Shown: positions 11,591 to 22,779, counted from the stretch's first letter. The stretch: 64,000 bases of DNA from Chlorocebus sabaeus (GCF_047675955.1 NC_132926.1:10802576-10866575); one strand, 5' to 3'. Notes: a model not told the origin generated them from the sequence alone. Translations and numbers: made by a program.

Positions 11591-11599
11591 AAAGTCAAA

Positions 11600-11720
11600 T
11601 GATCAGGGTTTGGATGTCAGCTCTGCCATGGGTTGGATGAAACTTGTGCGAGTCATCTAATCTCTGGAAACCTCAGTCTCCCCCTTGGAGGATCAATGGA
11701 AAGAGGTCAGCTGATATTGA
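11600..11720 (+). repeat. MIR SINE fragment
   Basis: Sense MIR: GGATGTCAGCTCTGCCATGG, then GAGTCATCTAATCTCTGGAA and CCTCAGTCTCC. Adjacent to an antisense MIR. Confidence 0.7.
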
Positions 11721-11721
11721 T

Positions 11722-11992
11722 TACCATCATAGCTAACACGTCTTGAGCATTTACGTGCCAGGCATTGTTCTACGCCCTTTATTTAGAGTAACTCATTTAG
11801 CTCTTACAGTTCCACGATGAAATAAGTGGTATTATCATCTTCCATTTTACAGATGAGGAAGCTGAGGCACAGAATAGTTAAGTGACAAAGCAACGCTCAA
11901 GTACCAGTGCGTGGAGTGTGGAAGCTGGGATTTGAAAGCAGGCAACCTGGCCCCAAAGTCTATGTGTATAACCTCTAGTCTACCCTGCCCTG
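11722..11992 (-). repeat. Near full-length MIR SINE
   Basis: Antisense MIR running from TAGCTAACACGTCTTGAGCA through CCATTTTACAGATGAGGAAG to GTATAACCTCTAGTCTACCC. Nearly complete. Confidence 0.92.
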
Positions 11993-12249
11993 GGAAGAAC
12001 CTGCACCACCAGAGGCCCTCAAAACATGATTAAGTTGAATCTATTGTTTTTTCCTTTGTGTTCCAAGTGTGACTGTCTGATGGTTGTGCACATTTTTCTA
12101 TCTGATATAAATAGCTTTTTTATTTTTCTCCCTCTGTCCTCCCTCCAAATATCAGTCACTACTGGAGAGAAAATAACTGTGTCTGGTTCATGGTGACAAG
12201 GTCAAGGCTCCTTTGGAGAGGGCTTGTTGGTGCTGTCTCCGTCCTGGGC

Positions 12250-12760
12250 TGAGAAATCACGGCATTTATTTTAAGCTGAAACATTCTTATATTTAAAGCT
12301 TGTCATCAGGCTGAAGTTTGTTTATTGCATTCCATAATTATGATGAATATATTTTAAATAGAAAAAGATTTGAAATGTAGGACAGCTGCAAAAAATATGG
12401 TGTCAATCACTGAAAATCAGCCCACATCTGGAGTTAGAACTTGGGTGGGAATGGCTTGTTTTGCATTTTTATGACCAGATGCATCCAGATTAGATGTACC
12501 TTATAAACTTCACCCAGACAACTGTCAGGGCCAATCAGCCTTAATTGAATGCGACATTTTCTCCACCAATCGGCCCTGAGCCCAGGCCAAGAATCCCCCC
12601 TGTATCACGCACAGGCCCTGTGTGAGCTCTGCTCGCTGTGCACATCGGATCTGTCAAACACAGGCCAAATTAAATACTGGACTTCATTCCACAATGACTT
12701 CCAATTAGAGCAGAATGAAGTCTGGAGGGTTTTGAATGCCCCCCTTGGCCCTGTTACTTG
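12250..12760. other. Candidate regulatory block (unique, AT-rich)
   Basis: Unique block without recognisable repeats. It has two same-strand CCAAT boxes 35 bp apart (12531 and 12566), TTAATTGAATGC (12541), CCATAATTATGATGAATATA (about 12331), TTGCATTTTTATGAC and CCAATTAGAG. This density of homeodomain and NF-Y-like sites is enhancer-like. Conservation cannot be measured here. Confidence 0.35.
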
Positions 12761-12824
12761 GAGACACAATCAGTGGAAAAAGGGGAGCCAAGAGGTCTGC
12801 TGCACCCCCATGCTGTGCCCTGTG

Positions 12825-13035
12825 CATTGTGCACTTAATATGTGCCAACCTCATGCATTGAGCACTTACTATGTGCCAGTGATCATGACTGGCCCCTTAC
12901 ATACACTCTCTCTCTTACTCCTTCCGACAGCCCTGCAAGGTGGGCATGACGCTCCCACTTGACAGGCCAGGAAACGGAGGTTCAGAGAGATGAATGGAGG
13001 GTCTGGCCCAAGTTTGCAGGCCAAGAAAGCTTGAA
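12825..13035 (-). repeat. MIR SINE
   Basis: Antisense MIR: GAGCACTTACTATGTGCCAG, then GACAGGCCAGGAAACGGAGG, then TTCAGAGAGATGAATGGA. Confidence 0.85.
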
Positions 13036-13684
13036 TATTCTCATCAGCTGGCTTCATTTGGCTAATGGTGGTTGTCAAACTCCCATGGGGACATTTGGAT
13101 GCATGGGAAGGCATTTTGGTTTGTTCCAATGACTGGAAGGGCATTACTGGCTCCAGTGCCAGGGACCCGGGAATGTGAAACATCTTGCAATAGGGAACAG
13201 AGCCAAGGAGTAAAGAATGGTCACCTCATCCCCCCCCCACCCCTGTCCATTTATTATCTCTTGATCTGGCCCCACACAGGCTGGCAATTAGCGAGTATAT
13301 CATTCAGTTTGCAAATCAAGAGGCTTTGAGAATATTTTCTTATTCCAGATTTCCCTAGACATCGCATGTTGATGCACAACTAACAGCCAAGTGCCAAAGA
13401 TTGCAATGGAGAAGGGGAAAGAGGACAAGCGGAGAGAAGGAGGAGGATTTCATCTGCTCCGAGGGAATATCCAGTAAATATCACCTCTCAAAATTATTAT
13501 CAAGGTCATCATTATTACCTCGAAGGTTTGCAAATCAAGGCCGAATTCTGCTACAGATATGTGTGAACAATAAAATCTTCGCAATCTAAGATTTCTACTT
13601 CCCAAACCAGAACTAAGGCAGTCTCTTAAAGGGGTAATCAATCATAATAAGAATAAGATTGTCTCATGCTACAGCTCCTATTCC
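13036..13684. other. Unique sequence, no gene seen
   Basis: No repeat or exon recognised; short G-rich and AT-rich patches only. Confidence 0.45.
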
Positions 13685-13885
13685 ATGAGCTTGACGTATT
13701 TCATCTCCAATCCTTACAGGAATCCTGTGATGTAACAACTATTATTCTGGCCTTTTCAGAGATGAAGAAACTGAGGCTCAGAGAGGTCAAGGGACAGCCC
13801 AAAGTCACACAGCCAGCAGGAGGCAGAGCCGTATTTTGAGTCTGATTCAATGAACTGGACTCATTTTCTGAACCTTGAACTCCAA
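13685..13885 (-). repeat. MIR SINE with CTCF-like motif
   Basis: Antisense MIR: GATGAAGAAACTGAGGCTCA, then CAAAGTCACACAGCCAGCAG. CCAGCAGGAGGCAG at 13813-13826 fits the CTCF core consensus at 13 of 14 positions; MIRs are known donors of such sites. Confidence 0.85.
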
Positions 13886-14644
13886 CGAAATCATAGCTAG
13901 TTTTGGTGACAAAATGCAAACCAAAAGTGTTATTTTTTCTTAAAATCGCCTCTTGAACTGGTTTGAATGAAAATCCAAAATGAACATTTACTTAACTACT
14001 AAACCAGAGGAGGACTGGAACATCAAAATCTTGGCAAGAGCAAGCATAAATGGAGGTCTCTCTCCACCAGCACGCCTGGTTTTAACAAGTACCATCATTT
14101 GTGTCTAGTTCTGGGTAACAAAGAGATTTCCACAAGTCAGCAGCCTACGATGAAAGGATGTTGCTGATCTGGTTACAACAAACTCTATTAAGTAAAAAAA
14201 TTCCATCTGACAGACGTTTTCATCAGTCCCTCTCCCTACTGGAGACACTCTCCTCAATAAGAATGTAAGTTTGGGATTTGTCCTTTTGTGAAATGAAAAT
14301 GAAATTAACCAAGAATTTACAAAAAGCTTTCACTCACCAAGGTTGCAAAGTCAGAGGCCTCCAGGGGCCAGCCAGGTGAGTGGAATAAATGGAGTCTGAG
14401 CATGCTGTGCAATAGGGAGTGGTGTGGACTGTGGCAAACTGAAGAGCCCAGGCTGGGGCCAGCTGCAACTCAACTTCAGCCGTTTATTTCATAGTGACAC
14501 TAGATTGGCAGGTTTTTTGACTTTTCAAGGGAACATGGGATTTTGGTATAACGTTTTCTGGTAGTGGAAGGTTGATAACAAGTTTGAAAATAAATGTATG
14601 AGACAAACCAAAAATGCCTGCGTCCCAAAGTTGCCTGTGGGCTG
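13886..14644. other. Unique sequence, no gene seen
   Basis: No repeat, RNA gene or exon recognised. Confidence 0.45.
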
Positions 14645-14845
14645 CTGATTTATGACCCCTGATACCTCACACCTCCTTGACCCTCACAATGGCTATGAGG
14701 GTGGGCACCAAGAGCATCGTCATGTAATGGTGGAAGAAATGGGTTCAGAGAGGGCAACTATCATGCCCAAAGCCACACCATGGGACTCTCCCATGGAACG
14801 CAGAGGCCTGGTATGGGTACCAACGACCTCGCTTCAAATTATCTA
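14645..14845 (-). repeat. MIR SINE
   Basis: Antisense MIR, diverged: CCCTCACAATGGCTATGAGG, then GGTTCAGAGAGGGCAACTAT, then ATGCCCAAAGCCACACCA. Confidence 0.75.
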
Positions 14846-14849
14846 AAGC

Positions 14850-15140
14850 CTTTGACAAATTAAACAAAACCCATGTTGGTATTTGTTCTTCCAAAAGCAG
14901 TCCCTCTTCTGACTTCTTCTCTGTGTGTCCTGAGTCTCCCTCTGCCTTTTTCTTATAAGGACACTTGTCATTGGATTGAAGGCCCACCTGGATCACCCAG
15001 GATGAATTCATCTCCAGATCTTTAAGTTAATAATATTTGCAAAGACCCTTTTCCCGATTACAGTCACATTAACGGGTTCCAGGGGCTAGGACATGGACAT
15101 ATCTCTGGGGAGACAGCCACCATTCAATCTACTACGTATT
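14850..15140. mobile_element. 3' part of an LTR/MER-like repeat
   Basis: CTTATAAGGACACTTGTCAT, then TTGGATTGAAGGCCCACC, then GCAAAGACCC, then ATTACAGTCACATTAACGGG and a GGGCTAGGACATGGACATAT segment match the 3' half of a common repeat. A fuller copy sits at 37845-38278. Family name not recalled with certainty. Confidence 0.7.
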
Positions 15141-15326
15141 CCTTATCCATTTATCTGCTTCTTAAATTTAAATTTGTGTTTAAATTCAGGACTCCCAACC
15201 TGCTGTATGATGGTGGCACCCCAATATAAATAGCCTGCTGGGATGGTCCTCGCCCAGATGACTAGTTGATGCCCTTCCTGTACTGTTGATTGCCTTAAAT
15301 GACTAATGGTGTGAAATGATAGTGTC

Positions 15327-15623
15327 AAGCCAGGCATGGTGGCTCACACCTCTAATTCCAGCACTTTAGGAGACTGAGGTGGGTGGATTACTTGAAGTCA
15401 GGAGTTTGAGACCAGCCTAGTCAACAAGGTGAATCCCTATCTCTACAAAAATATGAAAATTAGCCAGGTGTGGTGGCACACACTTGTAATCCTAGCTGCT
15501 TGGGAGACTGAGGCACGAGAATTGTTTGAACCTGGGAGGTGGAGGTTGCAGTGAGTGGAGATCACACCATTGCATACCAGCCTGGATAACAGAGCAAGAC
15601 TGTCTCAAAAAAAGAAAAGAAAA
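15327..15623 (+). mobile_element. Alu SINE with perfect target duplication
   Basis: Complete sense Alu. A 14-bp perfect target-site duplication GAAATGATAGTGTC flanks it at 15313-15326 and 15624-15637, so both ends are exact. Its tail is (AAAAG)n. Confidence 0.97.
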
Positions 15624-15637
15624 GAAATGATAGTGTC

Positions 15638-16101
15638 CTATTTGCATTTTTCTAGAAAAACATCCTTCCAGACTCCCAGAAAGAAAAGCCATGACACTGT
15701 GGCACTGGGATGATGGGACCAGTGCTTGCCAGCGAGCAGCACAGCCTGTCCAAATTAGACTACTTGGCAGAGGGAAGTGCTTCAGAAAGCTAAGGCTCTC
15801 TCGCTCGGGTCTACTGGTGTCAACAGTCACCAGTCCAAAGAACAGTATTTGGACAGCTCAAAAGTATTATCTTCAGAAACTGCACATACACAATACTGGA
15901 CTGATAAGACAGTTCCCTCCAGTTTCCTCCTGGGAAAAACGCCCGAGTAGCCACCATGTTTGTCACTGACAGGCAATGAAGGGTTTTCCTTTCCCCTTTT
16001 TTGCTGCTTGTGCACTCTTACTAATTCAAGGAGCCCAACCAGCAGTAGAAAACAGTATGTTACAAGCAACCAGCTTTAAAGAAAGGTTTTATCTTTCAAT
16101 T
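15638..16101. other. Unique sequence, no gene seen
   Basis: Holds open frames on both strands but no recognised domain, splice pair or repeat. Confidence 0.45.
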
Positions 16102-16111
16102 AACAGGAGAT

Positions 16112-16410
16112 TTTTTTTTTTCTTTTTTGAGACGGAGTCTTGCTCTGTAGCCCGGGCTGGAGTGCAGTGGCCGGATCTCAGCTAACTGCAAGCTCCGCCT
16201 CCCGGGTTCACGCCATTCTCCTGCCTCAGCCTCCCGAGTAGCTGGGACTACAGGCGCCCGCCACCACGCCTGGCTAATTTTTTGTATTTTTCAGTAGAGA
16301 CGGGGTTTCACCGTGTTAGCCAGGATGGTCTCGATCTCCTGACCTCGTGATCCGCCCGTCTCGGCCTCCCAAAGTGCTGGGATTACAGGCGTGAGCCACC
16401 GCGCCCGGCC
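16112..16410 (-). mobile_element. Young AluY, Old World monkey type
   Basis: Antisense full-length Alu close to AluY (GCAAGCTCCGCCTCCCGGGT, and GTGTTAGCCAGGATGGTCTC). The target duplication AACAGGAGAT is at 16102-16111 and 16411-16420. GTGGCCGGATCTCAGCT and CCGCCCGTCTCGGCC differ from human AluY and match macaque or baboon AluY derivatives as I recall them. It is the youngest insertion in the window. Confidence 0.95.
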
Positions 16411-16669
16411 AACAGGAGATGTTTTAATAGGGGGAGGACACACAGGAAACAGGCATTCTGGGAAACAGCTTTGAGGGATTTGGGCTCTGAAAGGAAAGAA
16501 ACTGGGGTGGAGGTGGGGGCTGAAGTCTGCTTGCTGGCCTCTGCTAAATTTAGGATGAGAGTGAGGGCAGAGCCAGGTAACTGAGAAGTGAGCATCCTCA
16601 CTGTCTACAAAGTACTTTCACAACTCTTGTTTAAGCCCAAGACAGATGCCATGGGAGCCGGTTGGAATG

Positions 16670-16828
16670 GAGGTAAAAGCACTGGGGTCAGACCCAGGAC
16701 TGAAGTTCCGGCAGTTCTACCCACTGAGCTGTGTGACCTTGGGCGAGTGGTTGGCCCTCTCTGAGCTTCAGTGTTCTCAGCTATGAAATAGGGACAATAG
16801 CAGTACGTATACTGCACCTTCAATAATT
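16670..16828 (+). repeat. MIR SINE
   Basis: Sense MIR: GCTGTGTGACCTTGGGCGAG, then CTCAGCTATGAAATAGGGAC. Confidence 0.88.
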
Positions 16829-17823
16829 ATTTCACTTCTAAACTAGAAAATGGACTGTCACTTTGTGGAAGGGTTTTTTACTTTGTAAAGGAAATTGCTG
16901 CAGCACCCATGAACGTGACCTTCCATTTGTAATAATGCCTGCAGTTTCTCAAGAGATTAGTTATTGCATGGACACACAAGGAGACCTCCCACACCTAGAG
17001 AGGGCTTTCATCTGTATCCAACCCCCATCTGCAAATTCGGGACGTCAATAATAATTGCAAGCTCTCTGAGCTGTGTGAAGACAAACGGAGAGGATCCATG
17101 GGGTAGCAGTTAAGATGCCTTTGTTAGTAGAAAGACCTGATCTCAAATTCAAGGGTGGCTTTAAATTTCCTTAAAATGTATAATCTCATGTAAGAGTTTT
17201 GGAGGCACAGTGGCTTCAGGGTGGGTTGGATCCATAGTTCAATGTTGTCATCAGAGGCATAGGTTTCTCCATCTCTCTGCTCTGTCATCTGCAATGATGG
17301 CTTCATTCCCAAAATCCAAACCAGAAGGCACCAGAAGTCCCAGGCCTCACATCCAAGTAGAGCAATGTCCAGCAGAGGACCAAGTGTCTCTTTCAGTAGC
17401 TCACTGTTAGATGGGAGACGGCTATGTCTAGCAGCAGACATGCTCTTGCCTCTGCTTAGGTAGAGTTAATTCCTGACCTGATTATTGTCAAGGTACAAAG
17501 GATAGCCTGGAATTGGAGAGGGGTCAACCTCTTCCAAAGCATATGGCTCTGTGGGAGAGGGAATAACTTATGCGAAAAAGAAGAAAAAGTATCTTTGTTG
17601 AGTTCTTCTCGAAGCAGAACTTACACTTGAACTTCCTTATTTGGAAACAACAGCAGGAGAATGAGGAAGTGGAACAGAGGACAGCTTTTATCAAGCCAGT
17701 TGCCACTGTGGGTAACTGCAGCTGAGTCCACTGAGAAACCTGGGAGATGATGTGGAACACACCTTGGAGGTAACCCAATCTAGGGCCAGGAAGCTGAGGT
17801 ATTTTTCCACAGCACCCTATTTA
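16829..17823. other. Unique sequence, no gene seen
   Basis: No recognised repeat beyond faint MIR-like words near 17100-17300; no supported exon. Confidence 0.4.
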
Positions 17824-17918
17824 CCCTGAGTTCAGGGCTACTTCCTTCTAGTACATTAACGTTGCCTAGTACATTGTCTAGTACATTAACGTTAACTTTA
17901 ACGTTGCCCTGAGTTCAG
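17824..17918 (+). repeat. Local imperfect tandem duplication
   Basis: CCCTGAGTTCAG occurs at 17824-17835 and 17907-17918. Between them CTAGTACATTAACGTT occurs at 17848-17863 and 17878-17893, with a partial copy CTAGTACATTG at 17866. Several copies of the palindrome AACGTT fall in this span. It is not a known repeat family. Confidence 0.85.
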
Positions 17919-18354
17919 ACCTAGCAAGTTTCCACAGATAGAAAAAACACCTGAGGCAGAGAATTGCCGGTGTTTGCAGGTGGAGGTGAGGACCGAAGGG
18001 CGATGGGTGGGGCATCGACAGCATCTGAAACAGGGGGATGGTGCCTGGGTTGGCAGCCAGCAGCAAGAACCCTTTTCAGTTAGAGAAAACCGAGTCCATC
18101 TTCTTAGCATGACCAAGACAGGCAGCCCTTCTTGACACGAGCCACAAGATGTCCAGGACATATTTGTCACTTGAATAATAGAATTTTTCATGAACTCCTC
18201 AAAGGCCCGAGGTCTCATCTCATCACATGCGGACTGACAAATCCTTCCAGATCTTTCCTCTCTGTTCTTAGGTCATCTCTCCTGGGAGTGCCCTTGAAAC
18301 CACTGGGATTCTAAAGCAAAGAAAATAACATTAATAATAATAACAATAATAGCA

Positions 18355-18548
18355 GAGGCTACTACTTTGAGCACCTACAAAAGTCCAGGAATTATGATTC
18401 CATATATCCTATATAACCCTCACAGCAACCCTGTGAGGTGGGTCATGTTATCATCCCCATTCCATAGATGGGAAAATTGAGGAACAGAGAAGGGACTGGC
18501 TTAGCTAAAGTCATAAAGGAATGGCAGAGGTGAATCTCAGCACAGACA
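18355..18548 (-). repeat. MIR SINE
   Basis: Antisense MIR: CCTCACAGCAACCCTGTGAG, then CCATTCCATAGATGGGAAAA, then TTGAGGAACAGAGAAGG. Preceded by an (AAT/AAC)n stretch near 18330. Confidence 0.88.
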
Positions 18549-18574
18549 GCCAGTGGGCTCATAAGAAGTGCTGA

Positions 18575-18853
18575 GCAGGACCTGGTGCAGTGACCCACAT
18601 CTGTAATCCCAGCACTTCGGGAGGCTAAGGTGGGCAGATCACTTGAGGTCAGGAGTTTGTGACCTGCCTGACCAACATGATGAAACCCCATCTCTACCAA
18701 AAATGCCAAAATTAGTCAGCCATGATGGCAGGTGCCTGTAATCCCAGCTACTCGGGAGGCTGAGGCAGGAGAATCACTTGAACCCAGAGGCCGAGGTTGC
18801 AGTGAGCCGAGATTGCACCACTGCCCTCCTGCCTGGGTGAGAGAGTCTCCAAA
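18575..18853 (+). mobile_element. Alu SINE lacking an A tail
   Basis: Sense Alu, diverged at the head (GACCTGGTGCAGTGACCCA). It stops at GCCTGGGTGAGAGAGTCTCC with no poly(A), so the tail has been lost or deleted. Confidence 0.9.
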
Positions 18854-19274
18854 GGCAGCAGAGGGTCCAGTGAGGGCTGGAGCACCACGTGAGCCTCCTT
18901 CAAGGCTGCAAAAGCATGTAGTAGGTTCAGTAACATTTGGTTGAATGAAAAAAAGTCTCCATAAATGTTATGGGGTTAGTTCCCCCATTTTAGGAATAAG
19001 GAAATGGAAGGGGCTAAAAGTTCAAATCCAAGAACGCTCTGAAGGAGCTTGAAACCAAGATCTCTCTGACCTCAAGCTCTTTTCCACCACACTGTGGGGT
19101 CTGTGGTTGTGTCCTGGCTGTTGAGACCAGAACCACAGGGACCAGCTGACTGTCTTGCGGTGGCTGAGAGCTGAAGCCTTGGCTCTGGCCACCACACTGT
19201 CCCTGCCCACCGTGGGTCCTAAAGGCCTGTGGGAGGAAGGGTTTGGGTCTTTGCTGCTCAACTGGAACACAGTG

Positions 19275-19555
19275 TGAGCCACAAGTGCAAGCCACATATG
19301 TAAGTTTTAATTTTCCAGTAGCTACATTAGAAAAGTAAAGAGAAACTGGTAAAAATAATTTTATTCTATATTTTGCTTAACTTAGTATATATCCACATAT
19401 TATAATTTTAGTGTAGAATCGATATAAAACGTGACAAATGAGTTTTCTTTCTTTCTAATTTGTTTAAGGATTTCCAATCCAGTGTGCATTTTATACTTAC
19501 AGCACCTCTCAATTTGAAGTAGCCACACTTCAAGTGCTCAGGAGCCACTAGGCTG
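19275..19555. mobile_element. AT-rich hAT-type MER repeat
   Basis: GCCACATATGTAAGTTTTAA, then CAGTAGCTACATTAGAAAAG, then AGCCACACTTCAAGTGCTCA match a common AT-rich hAT-like medium-reiterated repeat. A second fragment of the family lies at the right end of the window. Subfamily not called. Confidence 0.65.
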
Positions 19556-19671
19556 GGAAAGTTTGGATGATTCAGAGAAAATTTTGCCCTTCCCACTCTC
19601 CTCTTGTTCACCTCCTACACACATGCCGCGCACGAGAAAATCAAATCAATATATGTACATAGATAATGTTT

Positions 19672-19676
19672 TTTGT

Positions 19677-19707
<31 letters not shown>
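19672..19707. repeat. (TG)n microsatellite
   Basis: TG run with one TATG interruption, ending in TATATAT. Confidence 0.9.
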
Positions 19708-19719
19708 TCTCAAAATGAC

Positions 19720-20110
19720 AAGGGTATAGAGCTAGAGAACAGGTGGGCGATTGCCCGTGGTTAGGAAGAAGAGGAGAGATGAGCAGGTGTGATCCTACAG
19801 GGTATTCGGGGGAAATCATTACGATGATGGAATAGTTCTGTGCCTTGATTGTGGTGGTGGTTACACAGATCTATCAACATGGGATAAAATGACCTAGAAC
19901 TGTACACACAGACTCCACTCATGTCAATATCCTGACTTTGACACTGTACTAGAGTTATGTAAGATGCCACCACTGGGAAAAACCAGATGAAGAGTACACA
20001 GGAATTGTCTGTATTATCTTTGCAACTTCCTATGAATTTATATTTATTTCCAAAATAAAGGCTTAAAAAACAAAAAGAACAGAAAAGAAAAATGAAACAA
20101 CCTAAATGTC
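19720..20110 (+). mobile_element. L1M LINE 3' end
   Basis: The order GATTGTGGTGGTGGTTACAC, then GATAAAATGACCTAGAACTG, then GTACTAGAGTTATGTAAGAT, then ATCTTTGCAACTTCC, then CAAAATAAAGGC is the 3' UTR of an old L1M subfamily in sense orientation, with an A-rich tail. Confidence 0.85.
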
Positions 20111-20161
20111 CATGGTTAAATGAACTATGCTGTCAGTCACTTTACATACACATTTTATTGT

Positions 20162-20390
20162 GTATACATTTTATTTTATTTATTTAATTTTTTTGAGACG
20201 GGGTCTCACTCTGTCATCCAGGCTGGAGTGCAGTGGCGCGATCTCAGCTCACCGCAACCTCCACCTCCCTGGTTCAAGTGATTCTTGTGCCTCAGCCTCC
20301 CAAGTAGCTGGGACTACAGGTGCGCACCACCATGTCCAGCTAAATTTTGCATTTTTAGTAGAGCCGGGATTTCATCATGTTCATGTATGT
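20162..20390 (-). mobile_element. 5'-truncated Alu
   Basis: Antisense Alu lacking most of its left arm. A (TATTT)n-like stretch is the tail. ACATTTTATTGT at 20150-20161 and 20391-20402 is a likely 12-bp target duplication. Confidence 0.88.
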
Positions 20391-20402
20391 ACATTTTATT
20401 GT

Positions 20403-21304
20403 ACATTGCCATACAATAAAATAATTCTGAGCCATTTAGAATGATCAAGAAAACCACATAGGCAGACAAAGAAAATCGGAATACACAACAGCATATCCTG
20501 TAAGATTTCCTTTTGTAACTAGGTTTGTGTGTGCACCAAACACACGAAAGTCTGATAGGATAAGACACAATGTTAGCAGTGTTTATCTCTGGGTGACTTT
20601 CATCTTTTGAACTGCCCAATTTTTTATGATGCACATGTGTTACTTTAGTAATCAGGGAGAATATGCTATTTCTATGTTGGGGGAAAAAAAAAAAAGAGTG
20701 TAAGAAAGCAGCCGAAGGGCAGCAGATCATGTAGCCATGCCATCATTCTATCCCGAATGCAGCTCCAGGAAGGTGTGCAAAGGCAGGCCAGCAGAGAAGT
20801 TCTCCTGGGGGAAGGGACAGTGAAATATGTGCTTTGCTTTCTGGCAGGAACCAAACGAAACGAGATGGAGTGATTCAGACCAAAGACCACAGCAAGTCGG
20901 GAATAAAACAGCACCTGGTATATTACAACCCCAAAACACGTGTGGACTAGGGGTGGGGGTGTGTAATAAAGAAGAGAAACTGGTTGCTGAATCTGGGTAG
21001 GAATTCAGCTATAAGCTCTCGCTGTCTCTCTCTCAAATAGTCTTTGGTACTTTTGCTCTGTCATCATTTCTGTTAAAGAAGCACCTGGTTTTATATTTGC
21101 AACCACAAGTTCAAAATGCCGTTCTGCTGGACTTGTCTCCATCTGGGCCCAGGGAAGCCGCAGCTCCTGAGCGAATCACACTGAAGGCTCAGGTGGGGAC
21201 CTGGATGAGCAGAAATTTCTGTGAGGGCTGCGGTGGCAATTAGGACTTGCATGAATAATCCAGATAACAATCACCAGGGTAATCAATATTCCTTTTATTT
21301 TAAA
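20403..21304. other. Unique sequence, no gene seen
   Basis: No assigned repeat; a run of 12 A after GGGG lies near 20683-20694. Frames here are short and unsupported. Confidence 0.4.
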
Positions 21305-21492
21305 GAATTTACTGTGCCACAGACACTGTCCATCGCTGCTCTGCATTACTTTCTAAAATCGGTATTGCTCCATTTTACAGATAAAGAAACGAAGGACTAG
21401 GGAAGGTAACCAGCCAAAGGTCATGCAGCTAGTCCTGGATGGAGCTAGGGGAGCCCCAGTCCTGTCTGTCCCCAAAGCTATGTTCTTTCCAC
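21305..21492 (-). repeat. MIR SINE
   Basis: Antisense MIR: CCATTTTACAGATAAAGAAA, then AAGGTCATGCAGCTAGTCCT, then GCTATGTTCTTTCCACA. Confidence 0.88.
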
Positions 21493-22069
21493 ACGGGGCC
21501 CTGGGTGGTCCCCTTCATTTTCCTTGGGGACATGAGGATAAACGGAGGAGGACAGAGTCTGCACAGAACCCTGTGACTCTCCCCGAGGGTAGACATCTGC
21601 TGGTGCCACCCGAATGGCCACTCCTGACGGAGCGGAGCGGGTCCCTGGATGGCGAGGCTGCGAGGGCTGGGACGGGATCTCCTGCGCACAGGCTCCCCCT
21701 TATGGAAATGAGGGAGACGCCGCTGCAACTCCAACCTGCCGCTCCACCCAGGCAGAGGCACTGGGAAGGGCTGCCCACGCCCACCCAGCCCAGTGCCTGG
21801 ATGATGTGGGCTTCGTGCTGGGAGCGCGCTCTGGCCCCTAGAACAGGCCTCTTCTTTGGCGTTCCACTGGAGGACATGTTCTTGAATCCACACGCTGCTG
21901 AATGTTGATAAATAAAATAACATAAGCAGACAGAGGCCTGAGAAGAAGTGATGATATTTACAATGGGCTTCTCAGGGAGCCTTTTCCTGTTTAGAAACCA
22001 GAAGGAAAACATCCTTGCTTTAAATTATATATAGCATGTGTAATGTTTTATTTCCTAGGATGGCTGAGA
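21493..22069. other. CpG-richer unique block
   Basis: Unique block at 21540-21850 with more CpG than its surroundings and overlapping open frames of about 160 codons on both strands. The frames begin inside a MIR, show no domain, and their length fits GC composition. A first exon or regulatory element is possible but not supported. Confidence 0.35.
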
Positions 22070-22200
22070 ACTGCTTTCTAACCGTAGAGCTTTAGTTGAA
22101 TCCTGTTCCCTCTGTGAGCCTCAGTGCCCTCATCTGTAAGATGGGTGTGATGACGCTGACCTCCTAGGATGGTTGTGACCTGTGCCCATAAATGGCTTTA
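22070..22200 (+). repeat. MIR SINE
   Basis: Sense MIR: GAGCCTCAGTGCCCTCATCT, then GTAAGATGGGTGTGATGACG. Confidence 0.85.
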
Positions 22201-22264
22201 GGTCCTTCTGGGAATCTTACAATCCCAGTGCTCATTCACTTATTCAGTAATTAAGCCACTCAAA

Positions 22265-22320
22265 AAAAGTGTTTACTGAGCACCCACTATGTGCCAGGCA
22301 CAGCAATGAGGAAATCAGAC
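22265..22320 (-). repeat. MIR/L2-like fragment
   Basis: TTTACTGAGCACCCACTATG, then TGCCAGGCACAGCAATGAG. Confidence 0.65.
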
Positions 22321-22459
22321 AGGGGCCCCCAGTGTCTTTCAAAACCAGGGTGAGGCCTGGCTGCCAGGAGGCACGCAGGAAAAGGAGCCCTTGGAGAAGG
22401 GAGGACAGAGAGAGGAGAAGTGACCGCGTGGTTTCCCTGACCTGCAGCCCACTGGGTCA

Positions 22460-22600
22460 GCTGGACCGGGAGCCAGGACACCTGGCTCTGACTTGGTCCC
22501 TATTCCTCTGTGACGTTGTCCTCTGCCCCTCCCTCCCTCTCTCTGAGCCTCCATTCACCCACCTGCAAAACGGAGGAGCAGAAGGGAATGCCTGATGGAG
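22460..22600 (+). repeat. MIR SINE
   Basis: Sense MIR, diverged: ACCTGGCTCTGACTTGGTCC, then CTCTGAGCCTCCATTCACCC, then ACCTGCAAAACGGAGG. Confidence 0.7.
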
Positions 22601-22779
22601 GTGCTGTAATTTGACCAGCCAAGCCTCCTTTGGGTTAAAAGACAGCCCTGTTTCAGATTGTCCTCCATCCCTGTCCCCCATGGGCCTCCCCCATAATGAT
22701 GCCCCCATGGGGTCCTCTTGCCTGTTCTCCCTGAGCCCTAGAACACAGTCCCTGCTCTTTAAACCTAGGCAGCGTTGGG

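Noticed and set aside
21423..22012. Overlapping 160-codon frames, one with a phrase resembling the start of a RhoGAP domain (FGVPLED).
   Set aside because: The phrase is followed at once by a stop; no further domain residues. Frames on both strands overlap, as expected from GC content and a MIR.
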